DNA of 64,000 bases from Juglans regia (Eukaryota > Streptophyta > Magnoliopsida > Fagales > Juglandaceae), in assembly GCF_001411555.2 (NCBI RefSeq), contig NC_049912.1:3489001-3553000 (forward strand), given 5' to 3'. Position numbers and translations under genes: made by a program. Below are positions 23,335 through 37,171 of the stretch, piece after piece (position 1 is the first letter of the stretch; each line of letters begins with the position of its first letter). The notes below the pieces were generated by a model that ran no database searches, had not been told where the DNA came from, and was given only the letters and a program-made list of their open reading frames with translations.

Positions 23335-24445
23335 ATTACATCTGTCTTTCCAATATTCAGCAAAAACAGCCTAACTAGAGCACCATGCATTAAGGTCCAA
23401 GGTCCAAGGTCCAAGGCCCAATGGCTCTTTGAAAACAACATTCCCTTCATGACTATAACTCTCACATGGTTTTTTGAGATGTGGAAAGATATCCTTGGCC
23501 TTCTTTCTTACATGCCATTATCTCAAATCATATTTTCGGAATGGACTAGCTGATGACCTTGCAAACTTGGGAGCTGTGGGTGTGGAGGCTACATTTTCAT
23601 TTGCTGCTCACTTTTCCAAACACATTTCGGCTTTACATTTTGGATCCATCAGGTTTGCCTCATTTCTGACATTAGATACTGTCTTTCTAGATATTGTTCT
23701 AGTTCTACTATATATTTTGCCTGGTTTGCGCCTCTATTTTGGCTTAAGATTTTTTTTTTTTTTAAGTTTAGTTTAATTTTTTTTTTCCTACTAAAAAGTG
23801 TATTAATCCGCTAAAAGAGAGGATTGATTAATAAAATTGGATAATATTATAATGTCCCAATGGGGACCCAAGTCACATCTGGGTCTATATTCGGAAATGA
23901 CTAGTCAATTATATAATTGGACCCCATTAAAAAGAACAATAATTTTTCATTCTCAAACAATGTGAGATCTCATACATACACAGTCTACTGGCCTTATCAG
24001 TCAGAATAATGTATCACAAATATCATATTTGATTAGGAAAAAAAATAAAAAAATAAACTTAGTACTTTTTCATTAAGATCTTTTCTGGTAAAAGGACAAA
24101 AAAAAAAAAAAAAAATTTGTTCTTCCTTGTTTATTTGCTAAACACAAGATAAGCTTCATGTGATAATGTTGCAAAGACCCTACAAAATTGTGCATGAGCT
24201 ATGCCTTCAAACGTTAAAAGAATTTCTTCTATCATACGTACATGCCAAAATTGAAATAGTACTAGTACTTGATCTTAGAGAATAAGACCATATCGATAAT
24301 GATGTTTTGTCACTGAAAAAGTATTAATCCCCATCCATATAACCATCTTCTTTTAAGCATGCATTTCTTGATATGGCATCATCTGATTGGAGCATTAATG
24401 TACTTTGGGAAATGCCAGCCGCCATTAGATTATATATAGACATTC
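23335..24445. other. Spacer with a heptamer repeat; possible RNase H scrap
   Basis: About four copies of AAGGTCC/AAGGCCC lie at 23393-23420. A frame at about 23540-23600 reads NGLADDLANLGA, reminiscent of the end of a plant LINE RNase H domain, but it is too short to call. The rest is low-complexity AT sequence. Confidence 0.4.
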
Positions 24446-27400
24446 TCATCGTAAGAAGAGATCAACAAAAACCTCATCCACCAAGAACTCCAAAACCTGA
24501 GTCTCAATTTCCAATGCCACTTCCTTTTGCTCCTCTTCGAATTTGCTCCACATTTCTCTCCTATCCATCTCTCTAACGTAAGCCTCCCTCTTGTGCTGAC
24601 CTAACCCCCATTCATATAAGTACCCATTATGTTCCCCTCTCATCCAGGCTTTTGCCGTGCTCACCATCTCCCTTTCAAACTCATCATCCTTCTTTGTTTG
24701 ACATGATTTCTTTGTACTCAACTGTTCAAGAAAGAAATCCAACAGTACTAGTTGTTCCACTTTGGCCTTGCCAATATCTACTTTGACATGATTCACCAGC
24801 TCTCTCACCTTCTTTTCAAGTTCATTTGGTTCTTCTTCCTCATCCTCATCATCATTATTATCATGGTGTAATTCTTCAAATTCGGTATTTTCTTCCATTG
24901 ACATCCATTCCTCTAAGTCGAAAGACTCCGGTTTAGCAAGACTCTCAAACCGCTGGATCTTTTGCATAAGGTTTTGTCTTGTCCCTGTTAAAAAAACATC
25001 ATGGTTTATGATCAGCATTTTGTTCCTATGAACATAACATATATATGTACGTTATGGCAGATCAGATGGAAGTACTTACTCTCCACACAGGCAAGGCTTC
25101 GAGTAAAAGCCGAGGATGGCTCTTCATTCTCCCCAACTTGAAAATCAAGCACTGAAACTGGGCTTTTCTGTTCCTTCTCCTCCAATTCCGACTTTATGAT
25201 CTGTTACAGCAAATCAAAATTGGTAACAATTTCATGAAAACACTCACTAGAACAGTACTATTAAAATACTGAATATTACACATAAAAGAAATGGGTTGGA
25301 GAAACTAATTAATTATTTAGAACCTTTTCAAACATCCTCTCCACTTCTATATAATCTTCCAATTATGTGTGAGTTTAATTATAAAGATTAGAGACTCACG
25401 TAAGAAGTCTTCAACCGATATTATAATTAAATTTAGAGGAAGTTTGAATAGTGAGTTACGATGATATGAAAGTTGAAAATTAAATAAAATATTATTATAA
25501 TATTATTTTTAATTTGAGATTTAAAAAAATTGAATTGTTTATTATAGTTTTGAATCCAAACAAGATTAGGTTGAGTTTGAATGTTGAAGTGAGTTGAGTT
25601 GAGTTGAGTTAAGATGATAAAATATTGTTAGAATATTATTTTTTAATATTATTATTATTTTAAGATTTAAAAAAGTTGAATTGTTTATTATATTTTATGT
25701 TAGAATTTAAAAAAGTTGTAATGATGAGTTGAGATGGGTTGATGATCCAAACAAGATTAATGTTCTAAAGAATTCAAGAAATATTTTTGCGGAAACAATA
25801 ACCAATATTATTTAAAAAAAACGACATGTTTATTCGTCAGATTTTGATGTAAGAAGAGCTATTTTTTTCTTAGCTTATGAATCTCAAAATAGAGTTAGGT
25901 TTATTTTTTAATGGTTGAAGCCATTGGAACGTACAATGGTACTATGCATGCGTTATCAGTAAATTAATTAGATTCTTGTTGATGACGTGGCATGTTGTTG
26001 CAAGTGGAAATTAGAATATTACTTTTTAAATAAGTATATGCTAATTATACATTTAAAAGTAAGGGCAAATAATGTACTAATATTAATTAGACATAATTTT
26101 AGTATATATAAGTTATGCGTATTTAATTTAATTTAATTTAATTATTTTTTTATGTGTATCTCATATTTACTCAATTTTATATGTGCAAGAATTACACCCC
26201 TAAAATTATATAAATCATTTCTACGTATTATATAGTTTTTATTTAAGAATATGATTAATTTATAGATCGAAAGAAACTTCCTCGTTACTCCCCAACTTCT
26301 CTTTTGTCTAATGTGATAAAATTAATTAACTTTAAGCAGTTGTCCCTAATGAGACAAAATTACAAATAAAGAAAGCAATTGACATGAAAAAATGCCATGC
26401 AATTCGGTGTTTATGGATAGAAAATACATAGGGAACAAAAAAACATATTGCTTAGTCAAAAAGTATATATAATAATTATTTTGCATTATAATTTGTTGGA
26501 CCTCCATCCCTATTTTATATATTTATTTTAATCAATGTTATCTTATACTTTTCCGCGACCAGCCCATTAAATATATATTAAATCAGAATTATTTTTATCA
26601 TCAATAATTATACATGATTTTATTGTTTAAAATAATATATTTAAAGATTAATTCCCATATAAATAATCAAAACGAAGCACCCTCAACAGCAAACAAGCAA
26701 ATTTTTATTAAAATGAATTCTACTACTTTATTGATATAATTAATTAAAAATAATTATTTTATATTAAAAAAATAATATAATCAATCATATTAATAATATG
26801 TAAAAATAATTATATATAGAATTTTTATATTAAAAATTATAAACGCGAGGCACTAAATAATTGTTCTCACCTTGGGTCTTACTTCCATGTCAGCGTAAGT
26901 TTCTGTCCCTGCTGTCACCTCCAGGCAATCCCCACCGACAGATGGTAAATATTTTTTACCAACTTTGACCTCGTGTTCACCGCACTCCTTTGACTTACCG
27001 TGCCAGCTGGACGACGACAGTAAATACTCGGAGGAGGTGAAGTCGCTTTCGCACCAACTGGAGCCATTGGAGGAAGAACTGCAGGTCGTATTACTACTGT
27101 TGGTGGTGGTGCAGTAGTAATGCTGCTGATGATGATGATCATCGGGTGAGGAAGCGACATCCAAGGGCCTAGATTTCTCCTCCACCAAGTCCTTGAACGA
27201 GGACCACCGTACGATGTCTTTGACTCTGAACCTGATTTTGGCTCCATCGAGATCGCGAGTGCTCCTACCGGCCTCCTTGCTGCTCGAATAGTACTTCTTT
27301 CTCGACAGGAACATCGGAGGGTATTTCTTAAATGCGTTAATCAGGGCTTGGACGGCTGAGATTGTGGCTACTGATGCAGCTTTTGATCGGCTTCTGAGTA

Positions 27401-27590
27401 ACTTCATCGTGTTGTTTGGATTTGAATGGTACTCATGACTGCAAGTAGTACTACTGCATGGCTGTGTAGGAAAGGATTTGAATCCAGCGCCTGAAGGACA
27501 TGAATCTGAGCTTTCGCTGAGGAAATCTTTCAGCATTCTGGGCTTTTTACGCTTATCATTTGCAGGAGTTTTTCTTTGTTGCACATTCAT
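24446..27590 (-). CDS. DUF4378-domain protein, TRM26/27/28-like
   Basis: Three exons in frame (minus strand): 26871-27590 (240 codons), 25080-25200 and 24446-24984, giving about 459 residues; all junctions are GT-AG. The N-terminus has MLKDFLSESSDSCPSG-GFKSFP and LLRSRSKAASVATISAVQAL, motifs I associate with a plant TON1-recruiting-motif (TRM) subgroup. The middle is rich in His and Ser (DDHHHQQHYY; SSSSNGSSW). Exon 3 holds an acidic stretch (NNDDEDEEEEPNELEKKVREL) and a C-terminal part with WMRGEHNGYLYEWGLGQHKR, MDRREMWSKFEEEQ and a final EFLVDEVFVDLFLR, which looks like the helical DUF4378 region. TRM proteins bind TON1 and microtubules and affect cell shape; that role here is inferred. Intron 1 (1.67 kb) carries MITE debris. 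The subgroup is from memory; gene structure is firmer than family name. Confidence 0.7.
25563..25755 (-). mobile_element. Short PIF-like MITE in intron 1 of the DUF4378 gene
   Basis: TTGAGTTTGAATGTTGAAGTGAG at the left is roughly inverse to GATGGGTTGATGATCCAAAC at the right, with GAGTTGAGTTGAG tracts between. It belongs to the same family as the copy at 23073. Limits are approximate. Confidence 0.5.
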
Positions 27591-30074
27591 CTTGTGGATT
27601 AGCCTACTATATATGAAGGTTGCAGTAGCTAGAAGAGAAGGTGATCAGAAAGAGAGTGGAAAAATAAGAACATGAGAGAGGGTGTACTGAGAAAGGGAGA
27701 GAATGGGAATGAGATTGAGGAAGAGCTAGGGAAGTGAATTTAAAGGGTGAAGAAGGGTGAAGAAGAAAGGGAGAGGTAGCTTCTGGGTGGAGATCTCCAG
27801 GTAAGAAGCTCGTGCGCGCGAGAGAGTTATGAAAATATAAAATGATCAGGAAAACGACAAAGTAAGGTAGAAGCGCGGATGCTTCTTGTTTTGTGGGGAT
27901 TTAAATTAATAGATCAAAGAGAGTGGGATTTAGGAGGTCTGGTCCTATATATGTATGCATGCTGCATGCACTTGAGATTCTCGTCAGAAGTATGTCGTCA
28001 GGGAAAAATGGGTTGACTACCTCAGTCCTTGACTGTCATCTGCAGCACTAACGTAGTACTGCATCTATCTATCATCACATGTAATGCTAGCTTTCTTGAT
28101 TTGAAGCCTCAAAATCCCTACAAATTAATTTTACCATAGCAGAAAGTAACTATATATCAGGGTGATCAGGATGTGATATGTTTTTTTCAAGAAAAATATT
28201 TTAATTATAAATAAATTATATAAAAATAAATTTATAAATTGATATGATTTGATATGATATTTTATATTATAAAATTATTTTTATTATAAAATAGATCTAA
28301 CAGATTTCATAAAATTACAATAATTTATAAATTTATTTTATATAATCTCTTTATGTGTCTAGTAATTCTTTTTTTTCAATACCATTTTCAGCTAAATCAA
28401 CACAATTTATCAGTGTGAAGTTATATATTTACTGCGCATTGGTTAAAGATGAATTATTAGATATTAATTTGATAAACAATACTTTTTTTTTTTTAATGGA
28501 CGCCCATCATTTTCAACTTTGTCCGGTAAAAATTAAAAATAAAAAAAAAACTAAAAACAAAAGAGGGCATCATAATAAGTGCACTGGACTTTACTAGTTA
28601 TGGAATCAGATTAATGTACAAGAAATGAGATGAGAATAAAATATGAGAAACTGTGCTATGGTTGGTCTGCAAAATATGCAGCAATTGGGGTCCTTCCTAT
28701 ATGAATTTATAAATCAGAATGGGACCGGGTGGGGTCGATGATTAGATACTGGGCAATGGGCATAGGCTTGTAAGCTTGCAATCAATCAAACAGAGATAGT
28801 ACTTTTTCAAGTTGTCGGGTTGCTCCTAGGTGGCCAGGTCAGCCAGGGCTTGTTGCACGTGGCCAATATGCTTTAGCTTGCAAGGGATCCGATGTTGCCG
28901 CAGTGGTCAACTCATTTCTCAGAATCTCCAGTGTCACGGACTCCGTCGGTCACTGTGCGCGCTCGTGGATGTATATGTCGGCTCACAGAGTTCTAGATTA
29001 CAAAACAGAAAAAGAGGATACGGTAACAACCTATGTACAACTTCTTCATAAAATATAATTTTTTTAAATTTTAAATACATCAAATCAAAATCAAAATAAA
29101 AAAAATATATATTATTTTACAATTATGCTAAAAGTATCCGGCATTGGGTACTTCTGGAGAATCGGTTTACGTGACATCAATCAATATATTAAAAAAAATA
29201 AATTAAATCAAACCCAGCAGAAAGGAGGGATAAGAGCACTCAAAAAATACGAAATGAAACCTATCCCTAGAGCCTTCTAGTGTCTGAGAGAGAGAGAGCG
29301 CACCAGTGGTCATCGTTGAGGGCATGAGCATTGTTTATTTTGGTTCAGCTTAGTTGAGGTTTTCTCTTTTTAATAGGTCCTAGATGCTTTCTAAATCTGT
29401 TATTTTGGAAATCAGATTTCTTGCCTTTAGCGACATCTTTAGTGCCTTAGGTGCAGCATTTCCATTTGGACTTTTATTTGAGCTTTGAAAGACTGTCAAG
29501 TTATAGGATCTTGTTCATGGAAGAAGGGTTAGACATTCTGATCTGGGATTTGAAGAGAATAAAAAGTGCAGTTTGGTGAAGCCTCTGATAATTCTTTTAG
29601 TGACTATGCGTATCATTCATTAGTTTATATCATATGGGACATTCTTTCTGCTAGGATTTTCTTTTCACAAATATGTCTGCAACTTGACTATAATAAAGCG
29701 TTAATTGATAGGCAGCTTGGGTGTTATTTATTTTAGACTTTTTTTCCTGATGTATGCTATGTTTCCTTGATGAACTATAACTATATGTTGTTTGCATAAT
29801 ATCATACTTTCAATGCCCAGAAATGGCGTTCAAAAGTAGAACCTCATGTTTTCGTGGTCTGTGGGAATGAAATTCACCCTTCTACAAATCTGCGATGTTG
29901 CTCTGTCTATGGGTTGTCCGAAGGCAAGAGAGGGTTACTCGTGCTCTGCTTGCTCTGTCTGTGACAAAGGGAAAGGAAGGGAGGGAGAAAGCAAAGACTC
30001 AGTGAGATGGTGCATATGAAATGCAGCGTTTCATTTGTACATGTGGAAGGACGGGTATGCGATGTATGTATTCA
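27591..30074. other. Upstream region of the DUF4378 gene and spacer, no gene seen
   Basis: The first 250 bases are rich in GAGAGA/GAAGGG (CT-rich on the gene's strand), consistent with a leader or promoter. Beyond that only short open frames occur. A GAGAGAGAG run at about 29287 and a GC-richer stretch at 28800-29000 give no recognisable protein. Confidence 0.45.
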
Positions 30075-30232
30075 CAGCTCATCTCAATTTATCTCAACTC
30101 ATCTCACTACTATTCATTACTATTCAGCAACTTTAACTTACAAATCTCACTACTATTCACAACTCATCTCATTACTATTCACAATCCATCTCAACTCATC
30201 TTAAGTCATCTTCGAATCCAAACATCTCAAGA
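30075..30232 (+). mobile_element. PIF-like MITE fragment
   Basis: A dense run of CTCATCTCAACTCATCTCAC and CACTACTATTCACAACTC, ending CGAATCCAAACATCTC. This is the family's end region without a clear left terminus. Confidence 0.55.
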
Positions 30233-30592
30233 GTAGTGATTTAGTTGGTAGTTTATCATTTCTCAAACAATACGTTAGAGTTGTTGAGAAGTTATATTCC
30301 TCGTCTTTCTTTATTATTGTCTTTTTAATATTTTTTAACTTGATATCAATAAATCATACCATCGACAAATAATATATATATAAATAGTTTCAATCATTTA
30401 ATTTCGCATCATAAAATGATAGAATGATGGTGATAAAAATGATAGTGAATACCATTATCTCTTTTTTTTTCATATATTTATTCAGATATCTCATGTTAAA
30501 ATATTTTCCCTTCTTTTATTTTATATTTACTCATTAAAAAAAAAGTAATGAGATAGGATTATTTTATTGATATTTACCATTTGAACAACTGT

Positions 30593-30619
30593 CACTATAA
30601 GAAATAATACTTTTATCGA
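30593..30619. repeat. CACTA left terminal inverted repeat
   Basis: It begins CACTATAAGAAATAATAC and continues CTTTTATCGA. It pairs with 50526-50552 with three mismatches (positions 6, 13 and 15). The neighbouring 600 bases carry TCGTCG/TCGCAA subterminal motifs. Confidence 0.88.
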
Positions 30620-31559
30620 GAAAAAAGTTTGTTACTAAAAATTGAATTTTTGTTGTAAATAGTTTTTTGCGAGAAAAAAAAAATCATCGCACATTCGTCA
30701 GAAATATCTTATCGTAGAAATTTATTAATAACGACAAAAGTATACCGTTGCAAAAGATACCACATTTAGCGATGAAAATTTTGTCGCAAGAAGGGTCTCA
30801 TACTTAGTCCCAAAAAGTCCCCATAATACCAAAATTGTCGCAAAAACTAACGCAATTGTGACGAAAGATTTGTTCCTCATTAATATTAGACAATTAATTT
30901 ATCGCAAATATGTACATTATAGTAACCAAAATAATTGTCACTAATAGAAAACTATTTGTGAGGAAGTATTGTCATCATCAAGCTAATTTTTGCTGTCAAA
31001 ATTTATTTATCACAAATAATACAATAAGAAGCTGGAGTCTAACATAGGTGACGAGTTAAATTCGTCGTTATTGTTTACTATTGGCAACGACTAACTCTCG
31101 TCACTGCACACCATGATTTAGAATTAGCGACAAATATTTATCGTCATAAATGGTGACATGCATTTAGAATTAGTGAAGACAAATATATTTCATCGTATGA
31201 TTGCACAATTCTTCATTCTTTATAAATAAAAGACCAAATAATCGTCAATATTAAAAAAACAATTAATAACAAATTCTAGTGCTACAACAAAATGCATAAA
31301 ATTAAAGCCATCATTTAAATCTAATAGTACCATTGTTTATAAAAACACTCATATAAAGTTTGTTCTTTACAAACTAAAATAGAAATGTGAAATTGAATGT
31401 CTCTTTAGGACTCTCTATGAGTCTCTAAATGTGCCATAATTTCTGAGAGGCGACGATCATATTCACTTTGTTTCTCTACCATATTGTTGATATTTGATTG
31501 CATAAATTTTGTCCTTTGCACCGACTCCTCACATTTCTCCTTATAACCTCCATCCCATT

Positions 31560-33590
31560 CTTGTATTCTCTACTTGTTGAGTGAGTTGGATGACTTTGGA
31601 TGAACATGAAGATGATGGAGTAGGCATGACATAATTTCCCAATCATCTGGCATATCGAGATTTATGCCCCAAAATCTCATTGAAAATATCTTCAGCAGTC
31701 CGTGATGATCCAGCATCATTTCTTTCATTCCATAAATCTTTCATCCTATACTGCAAAAGCAAGAGCAAGTTTTTCTTAGAAAAGTAAGTTAGTATATGTA
31801 TGCGTTGTGCTTGTCCAAGTTCAATGCATAACCCAAGTAAAATAAAATCAATTAATGTTAAGAAATAAAATATCACAAAAGAAAAAACAAACATCAATAA
31901 CATCTCAAAGTTCTTTTTATTTTTGTTCATTGTTATACAGTATAGTTTACAACCATGGTTAAAATAAGTGAGCAAGAGGTCTCATATCAGGTTTCTAATA
32001 AATTATTTTAAAATAATCATAATAATCAATAATGCAAGAACATTCTAATTACATGGTGTCATAAAACACCAAATCTAAAAACTAATAAACAACAATGTAA
32101 ATATCAAACTCTTGCACATAAAAGATAAATTCACATATAACATTTAAGTTACCTGTATCAGTTCATCTATGAACTATAGTAAGCAAATAGTGCAAGATGG
32201 CATATTCTAACTCTAACTCAAAATGGAACTCTATATAATAACTTAGACAAAGACAATCACAAAAAAAATATTATATTCCTCAGACGACTAAAAGGAAAAA
32301 ACTAGAAATATAACGTCTACATGCTAGAGTTGCGATAAAAAATAAAGACTCGTAAGGTATTTTGCTAAGATAAATGCATTACTTTCATAATTTTCTTTTG
32401 CTGTAGGAGTCGTGAAAGAGCCATCTTTTGACTGTGTGAGTTTATAAAAATTAATCATAGTAGTATCCTCCCTACGCTTCAACATATTAAAAAAACTCTC
32501 AATTATTAAAAATCATAATGTATAAATGACAATTAAAAAATACATCTTATTCGAGAAGTCGAGCAAATGATTTTGACTCAACCATGTGATTAACTTTCAA
32601 GGTGCTTCTATTCAAAGCATTTGGATCACACAATTTCTATAAATAAATAAAAAACCAAAAAATGCAAGTTAATTCTAGGAGTAAAAAAAAAAAGAAAAAA
32701 AAAAGAACTGCAAGGTTTATGAGTAGGTAACAGCTAACCTCTTTGTCCATCCTAACTCAATATTTATTTTATTTAGAAATGGAACTAGTACCAACCAACT
32801 AGTTCTACCCTTAACATATATACACATTCTCAAACTCCAATTCCATCACAAGCCTACTATATATACAACGCCCATCATAAACTCCAAGTTTACATTATTT
32901 GTAAATAATATAGACAACAATTTACATTTATTTTCTCATGAAGAAAATAATTTTTTATGCATGCTTGTTAATGACGAAATTGATACTTCCTAATACAATA
33001 GCTTATGAATATATACGTGACAAACATTAACATTATTTAAAAGTTTAAAAATCTGAGATACCTTGTATTTTGGGTCTGCTCATCGATCATACAATATCTC
33101 CCAATCAGCTTGATTCAAATCATCTAGGATATGAGCAATCGCTTCTTCTTTTATTGAGTATTTATTTAATATCTTGTGCAATGTATGATGATAGTCATTG
33201 TAGCTTCTTTGTAACTTTGCTTTAACGTTCTATTTGACTTCACTTTCACTCCAATCAAGGAGGAACTCTCCCTAAAACATAATTGAATTAACACAAATGT
33301 ATTACATATTTTTCAAACCGAAAAAAGAAAATAATAAATAAGCACAACGATTACTTACGAGGACCTGAGCGTACAATTCCTCCTTATCTACTTCGGGGAT
33401 GTGCCTCCAGCTTTTGCATGTAGTAGGGGCAAAATGCCTAGCAATATAGCCTACCCTACTAAAATAAGCAGTACTATTTGTTCTAGTAACTCCCTTATTG
33501 CTCGATTCTATCTTCACTAGAATGAGATCAGTTTTTCTCAGTTTCTCAAATGATATGCACTGTGTTTTACCACGACCTCATTTCACCTTA
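31560..33590 (-). pseudogene. CACTA second gene, Transposase_24 (Ptta/En/Spm) family
   Basis: Pieces in order on the minus strand: NKGVTRTNSTAYFSRVGYIA and FAPTTCKSWRHIPEVDKEEL (33302-33517); LLDWSESEVKQNVKAKLQ and HILDDLNQADWEILYD (33070-33280); CDPNALNRSTLKVNHMVESK (about 32570-32640); a GSFTTPTAKENYE segment (about 32390-32470); and WNERNDAGSSRTAEDIFNEI with GHKSRYARWLGNYVMP (about 31600-31740). The segments look like exons separated by GT-AG introns, but at least one stop (after EILYDR) interrupts them. In En/Spm such a gene supplies the DNA-binding partner of the main transposase; that role is by analogy. The N-terminal part upstream of 33590 was not recognised. Confidence 0.75.
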
Positions 33591-33719
33591 GAAGTGGGTG
33601 AAAAATATAGGAAGAAATCATTTTTAGAATTACTATTTTGTAGCTCTTCTAAAAGATGCAATCATATATAATAATGTTGACATGCAACAACTACTTTGCA
33701 TTAGATATATATAGAAATT

Positions 33720-34440
33720 CACTATAACAAAATTGTCATTTTTCCACGAATTCTTTTCCTACGATATAAACCCTTTAAACCCTAGTTTGTAACCCCTTTT
33801 GCACGAATTCTCTCTATCCTCTTCCCTCAAACCGACAATCCCTCCTGTACCCTCTCGGCTCAAACCCACACGTCGCAAGAGTTGCCACTGCCGTCGATCC
33901 ACCCAAAGCCATCGCGTCTTACCAGTGGTAAAAACTCGTCCTCCCTCTCAGCCTTCCTTACCTGAGGATCCTTCTCTCAGCATCTCCCTTTCAAGTTCTC
34001 TCGCCTCTCCTATGCACAGCAACCCAGCGCCGCCGTGAATGGCAGCAGCATGTCCTCACCAAGAGCATAAGCACGCCGACCATCCCCATACATGGTAGCA
34101 GACCCTTCATCTCCTTTCTCTTCCCACGGTTCTCCTCCTCCCTCAGCCGAGTACCATCTACTGCACACGAGATCAATCACCTCCAACCCCACGACTACTC
34201 CTCCCATGTCTCACGGCTGGCCTCCTAAAATCGAGATCCCCCTGTGACCCAGCCCCTCCTTTTGGTTATTTCCACGGAAACCCACGCCATCAGACACTAC
34301 TATGCAGCACCACCACGAGCATGCCTTTGGCCAGGCCACAACTTCTGTGGTTGTCTGGCCACCCATTGGACATCTCCTCAAGCAGCAGCAAGCAACAACT
34401 ACAGCCTCGAACAACACTGTAGCCATGTCTAGATTGTTTA
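33720..34440 (+). promoter_or_regulatory. Promoter/leader-like segment inside the CACTA element
   Basis: At 33720 the sequence CACTATAACAAAATTG resembles a CACTA terminus. It is followed by TATAAACCC (about 33763), two AAACCCT-type telo-boxes ending AAACCCTAG, a pyrimidine-rich leader, and about 550 bp of GC-rich sequence (33850-34430) quite unlike its surroundings. No conserved protein is found in it. It could be a captured host promoter and leader, the promoter of a transposon gene, or part of another element. Confidence 0.35.
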
Positions 34441-35652
34441 TGGTATAACAACTATTCCCTTTATCTCCTCTAGGTTGTTTATGCGATTGGTTATGTGTGT
34501 TAAATAATGGACAGATCTGTTTTATAAATTGATTGTGTTAATGTGGTAGATTGAGGAAAGCTGGTGTAGTTTGTGATGTTGTTGGGTAGTGAAATTATTA
34601 GATTATGCATATGAGAGTGTGAAGTGGAATCCTATGAATTGATGCTAAATATTGGAGTAATGTAATTGTTGGACTGTTTGTAGTTGATGGATTTAATATT
34701 TAATCTTTAATTTCACTCATATTGGATGTGTGAGCATGGAAATGATTTCTAAATGCGTGATTATGTTTGAGTTGGACTATGGTTATTGATGAATTGTCTT
34801 GAAGTGTTGGGATTGAATGATGGAGTTGTAGTGAGTTTGTTGCTGGTATGCTTGGTTGGTTGGGACTAACTTCACTAATATTGGATGTTGTTGGTATGTT
34901 TGGTTGGGTTGTGTTATGCTTTCGAATATAAGAAAATAAATGGAACATGACTTGGGATATCTAAAATTATGTTTGAGGCTACAAATATTATTGTGGGTGC
35001 TTCAAATCTAATGTGTTTTACTATATCTTGTATATCTTGCAGTATGTTGAAGAAAGAGTTACGTGGTAGCAACTTTGTTTTAGCTTATATTTTAGTTGCT
35101 TATATTTTTATTAGTTCTATTATTTATTTCTTTCTTTACATGTTTATTTGAAAGGTTTTTAGTTCAAAAATATATTCTTATCTCTCTTTCCCCTTATATG
35201 TGGATCAAAATTTAGTGTCTATGCAATATCATTCTGTTGATATATTAAGTTTTAGGCATTTTAGCTTAATTCAAAGTACCTTTTATATTAAATTACGTAG
35301 GCCTGAATGTAGGATGAGTTACTCGACCATTAGGAACTATACATTTAATTAGTAAGCTTGTGAAAAGACTAACATCTTTTAAATGCATTTTTTCTTTAAC
35401 TTTCTCTTTCACATATACAACTTACTTTAGTCTGGTTCTGAAGTTGGATGGAAGATAACTCATGTGAAAAGGTTTGCAGCTAGCAGACTGAAGGTATATT
35501 GGCATGAACTAGTTTTTCTTGTTGAAAGTGATATCTTTCTTGTCATAAGAAAAGTATATCTTGTTTATGTTTTGCGTTTCTCAATAATTTTGTTCTGTTT
35601 GTGAATACTGTTGTTGTGGTATGAATTATAGGCCAGGAAAAATAAACCAAAT

Positions 35653-35688
<36 letters not shown>

Positions 35689-37171
35689 TTGTTCTAGGTG
35701 GCTTTGTATGAATTAGAAACATGGAGTTTTTATATGGTTGGTTATTGTGGTATGCTAGACAAGTTTTATGTGAGCAATGACTAGTATGGTTTAGGCATGA
35801 TGAAAAACAAATAATACATAGTTGCAGATCCAAAGGTTTAATCACCTCAAGAATGGGGCAGTAGGATTATGAAAGACGCCAACACAACAATTCAGCTCTA
35901 TCTGGGCTTATAATATATAAGTTAGTCTATTGATTTTCTTGTTTACTATGAGACACCATGGTATGTGGACTTTTGACACTTTGTAGAATGACATGAATGG
36001 AGATGAATTGGAGAACACAATAGATGCATGTGTTTGTTGCAGTAATATGCCTATATGTTAAACCAGTGGACAAAATTGTAAATCATAAAAAGTACATCAT
36101 GGTATATCAAGATATTGTTGAGGAAAAAAATTAGAAAATCATAATAAGATTAAGATTTAAAAAAATTATGGGCTGGGCTTGAGGTTAATTAGACATGTAT
36201 CATTGTGATAGATTTGTATTTTAAATTAGGCTTGATTTATTATGTTTTAGTAATTGTTTTAGTGATTTTTATTGGGCTTAATATTTCAAGTTGAGTTTAG
36301 TTTCACTTAAATAAGTATGAGTAATTAGACTTAAATTATTATAGAAAGTATTTAAAGGAATTAAAGTATATTTTTATACTATTGAGCCTATTATTTTTAT
36401 TTCAATTGACTATTTAACTAGATTTTTAATAAAATTATTAAGTTATATTTTAAGTAGAAATTAAGAAATATGTTATGAGTTTTGAATAATAATATTATGT
36501 ATTAATTTAAGTATAATTAAATATGATTAAGTCTTTTTATTAAACGAATGTTTCCACCAATTATTTTAGATACAAATATATATATATATATATATAGTTT
36601 AATTATATTTGAAAGATTAGATATCATATTAGTATTTCAGCATCAAAAGTGTTTAATTTATTTTGAACGCTTTATTAAACGAAATTCTACTGTTTATTTT
36701 AATAGACTTGATATAATTATGCTATTAAAGTTGTAAATTGAAAATAAAAAAATATGTTAAGAATATTTAAATGATATTAATATTTATTAGATCTCTTGTA
36801 AGATTAAATAATTATGTTAATTATGGGAAAGTAAATATATTTTAAGAATTTGGAATTTTTTTGACTTATTTAAAATAGCTCAAGTATTCTACTAAATTAT
36901 AATATGTTATTAGTATTTAAGTAATTTAAAATATCAGGATTTATTGATTATGGTGTTAAACAAAAGATTTAATTGACTATCTTCTAGATTATGAATTTAA
37001 GTAGGATATTAATACATGTTGTTCCTAGACAGATTTAGTGATAGCTAATATTGCGTATAAGTGACGAGTTACGAAGTGAAATTCAAGAGGAAGCGTAACA
37101 AGATAAGTATTTTGATTACAAATTAGGATCATCACAGTTCAGCTTATATCGATTATTATTAGAGCCATTTC
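34441..37171. other. Unassigned interior of the CACTA element, perhaps with gypsy 5' LTR U3
   Basis: AT-rich sequence without coding content, including TA microsatellites at about 35657-35684 and 36576-36596. The stretch from about 36120 (GGGCTGGGCTTGAGG...) to 37171 could be the U3 part of the gypsy 5' LTR, but it shows no similarity to the start of the 3' LTR, so no boundary is drawn. Confidence 0.4.

Noticed and set aside
23474..23776. Possible LINE RNase H fragment (NGLADDLANLGA)
   Set aside because: Only about a dozen residues resemble the domain, and the rest of the frame is hydrophobic without match. Kept only as a note in the spacer entry.
26915..27247. 110-codon minus-strand frame overlapping DUF4378 exon 1
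   Set aside because: It is an alternative frame of the exon; the 245-codon frame carries the conserved TRM-like motifs and joins correctly to exons 2 and 3.
29281..30060. Possible small gene near the GAGAGA run
   Set aside because: No frame is long enough or conserved, and splice sites could not be tied to any protein family.
33799..34038. 79-codon Ser/Pro-rich frame in the GC-rich island
   Set aside because: It starts with TTG, composition explains the residues, and no homologous family is recognised. The region is treated as leader-like DNA.
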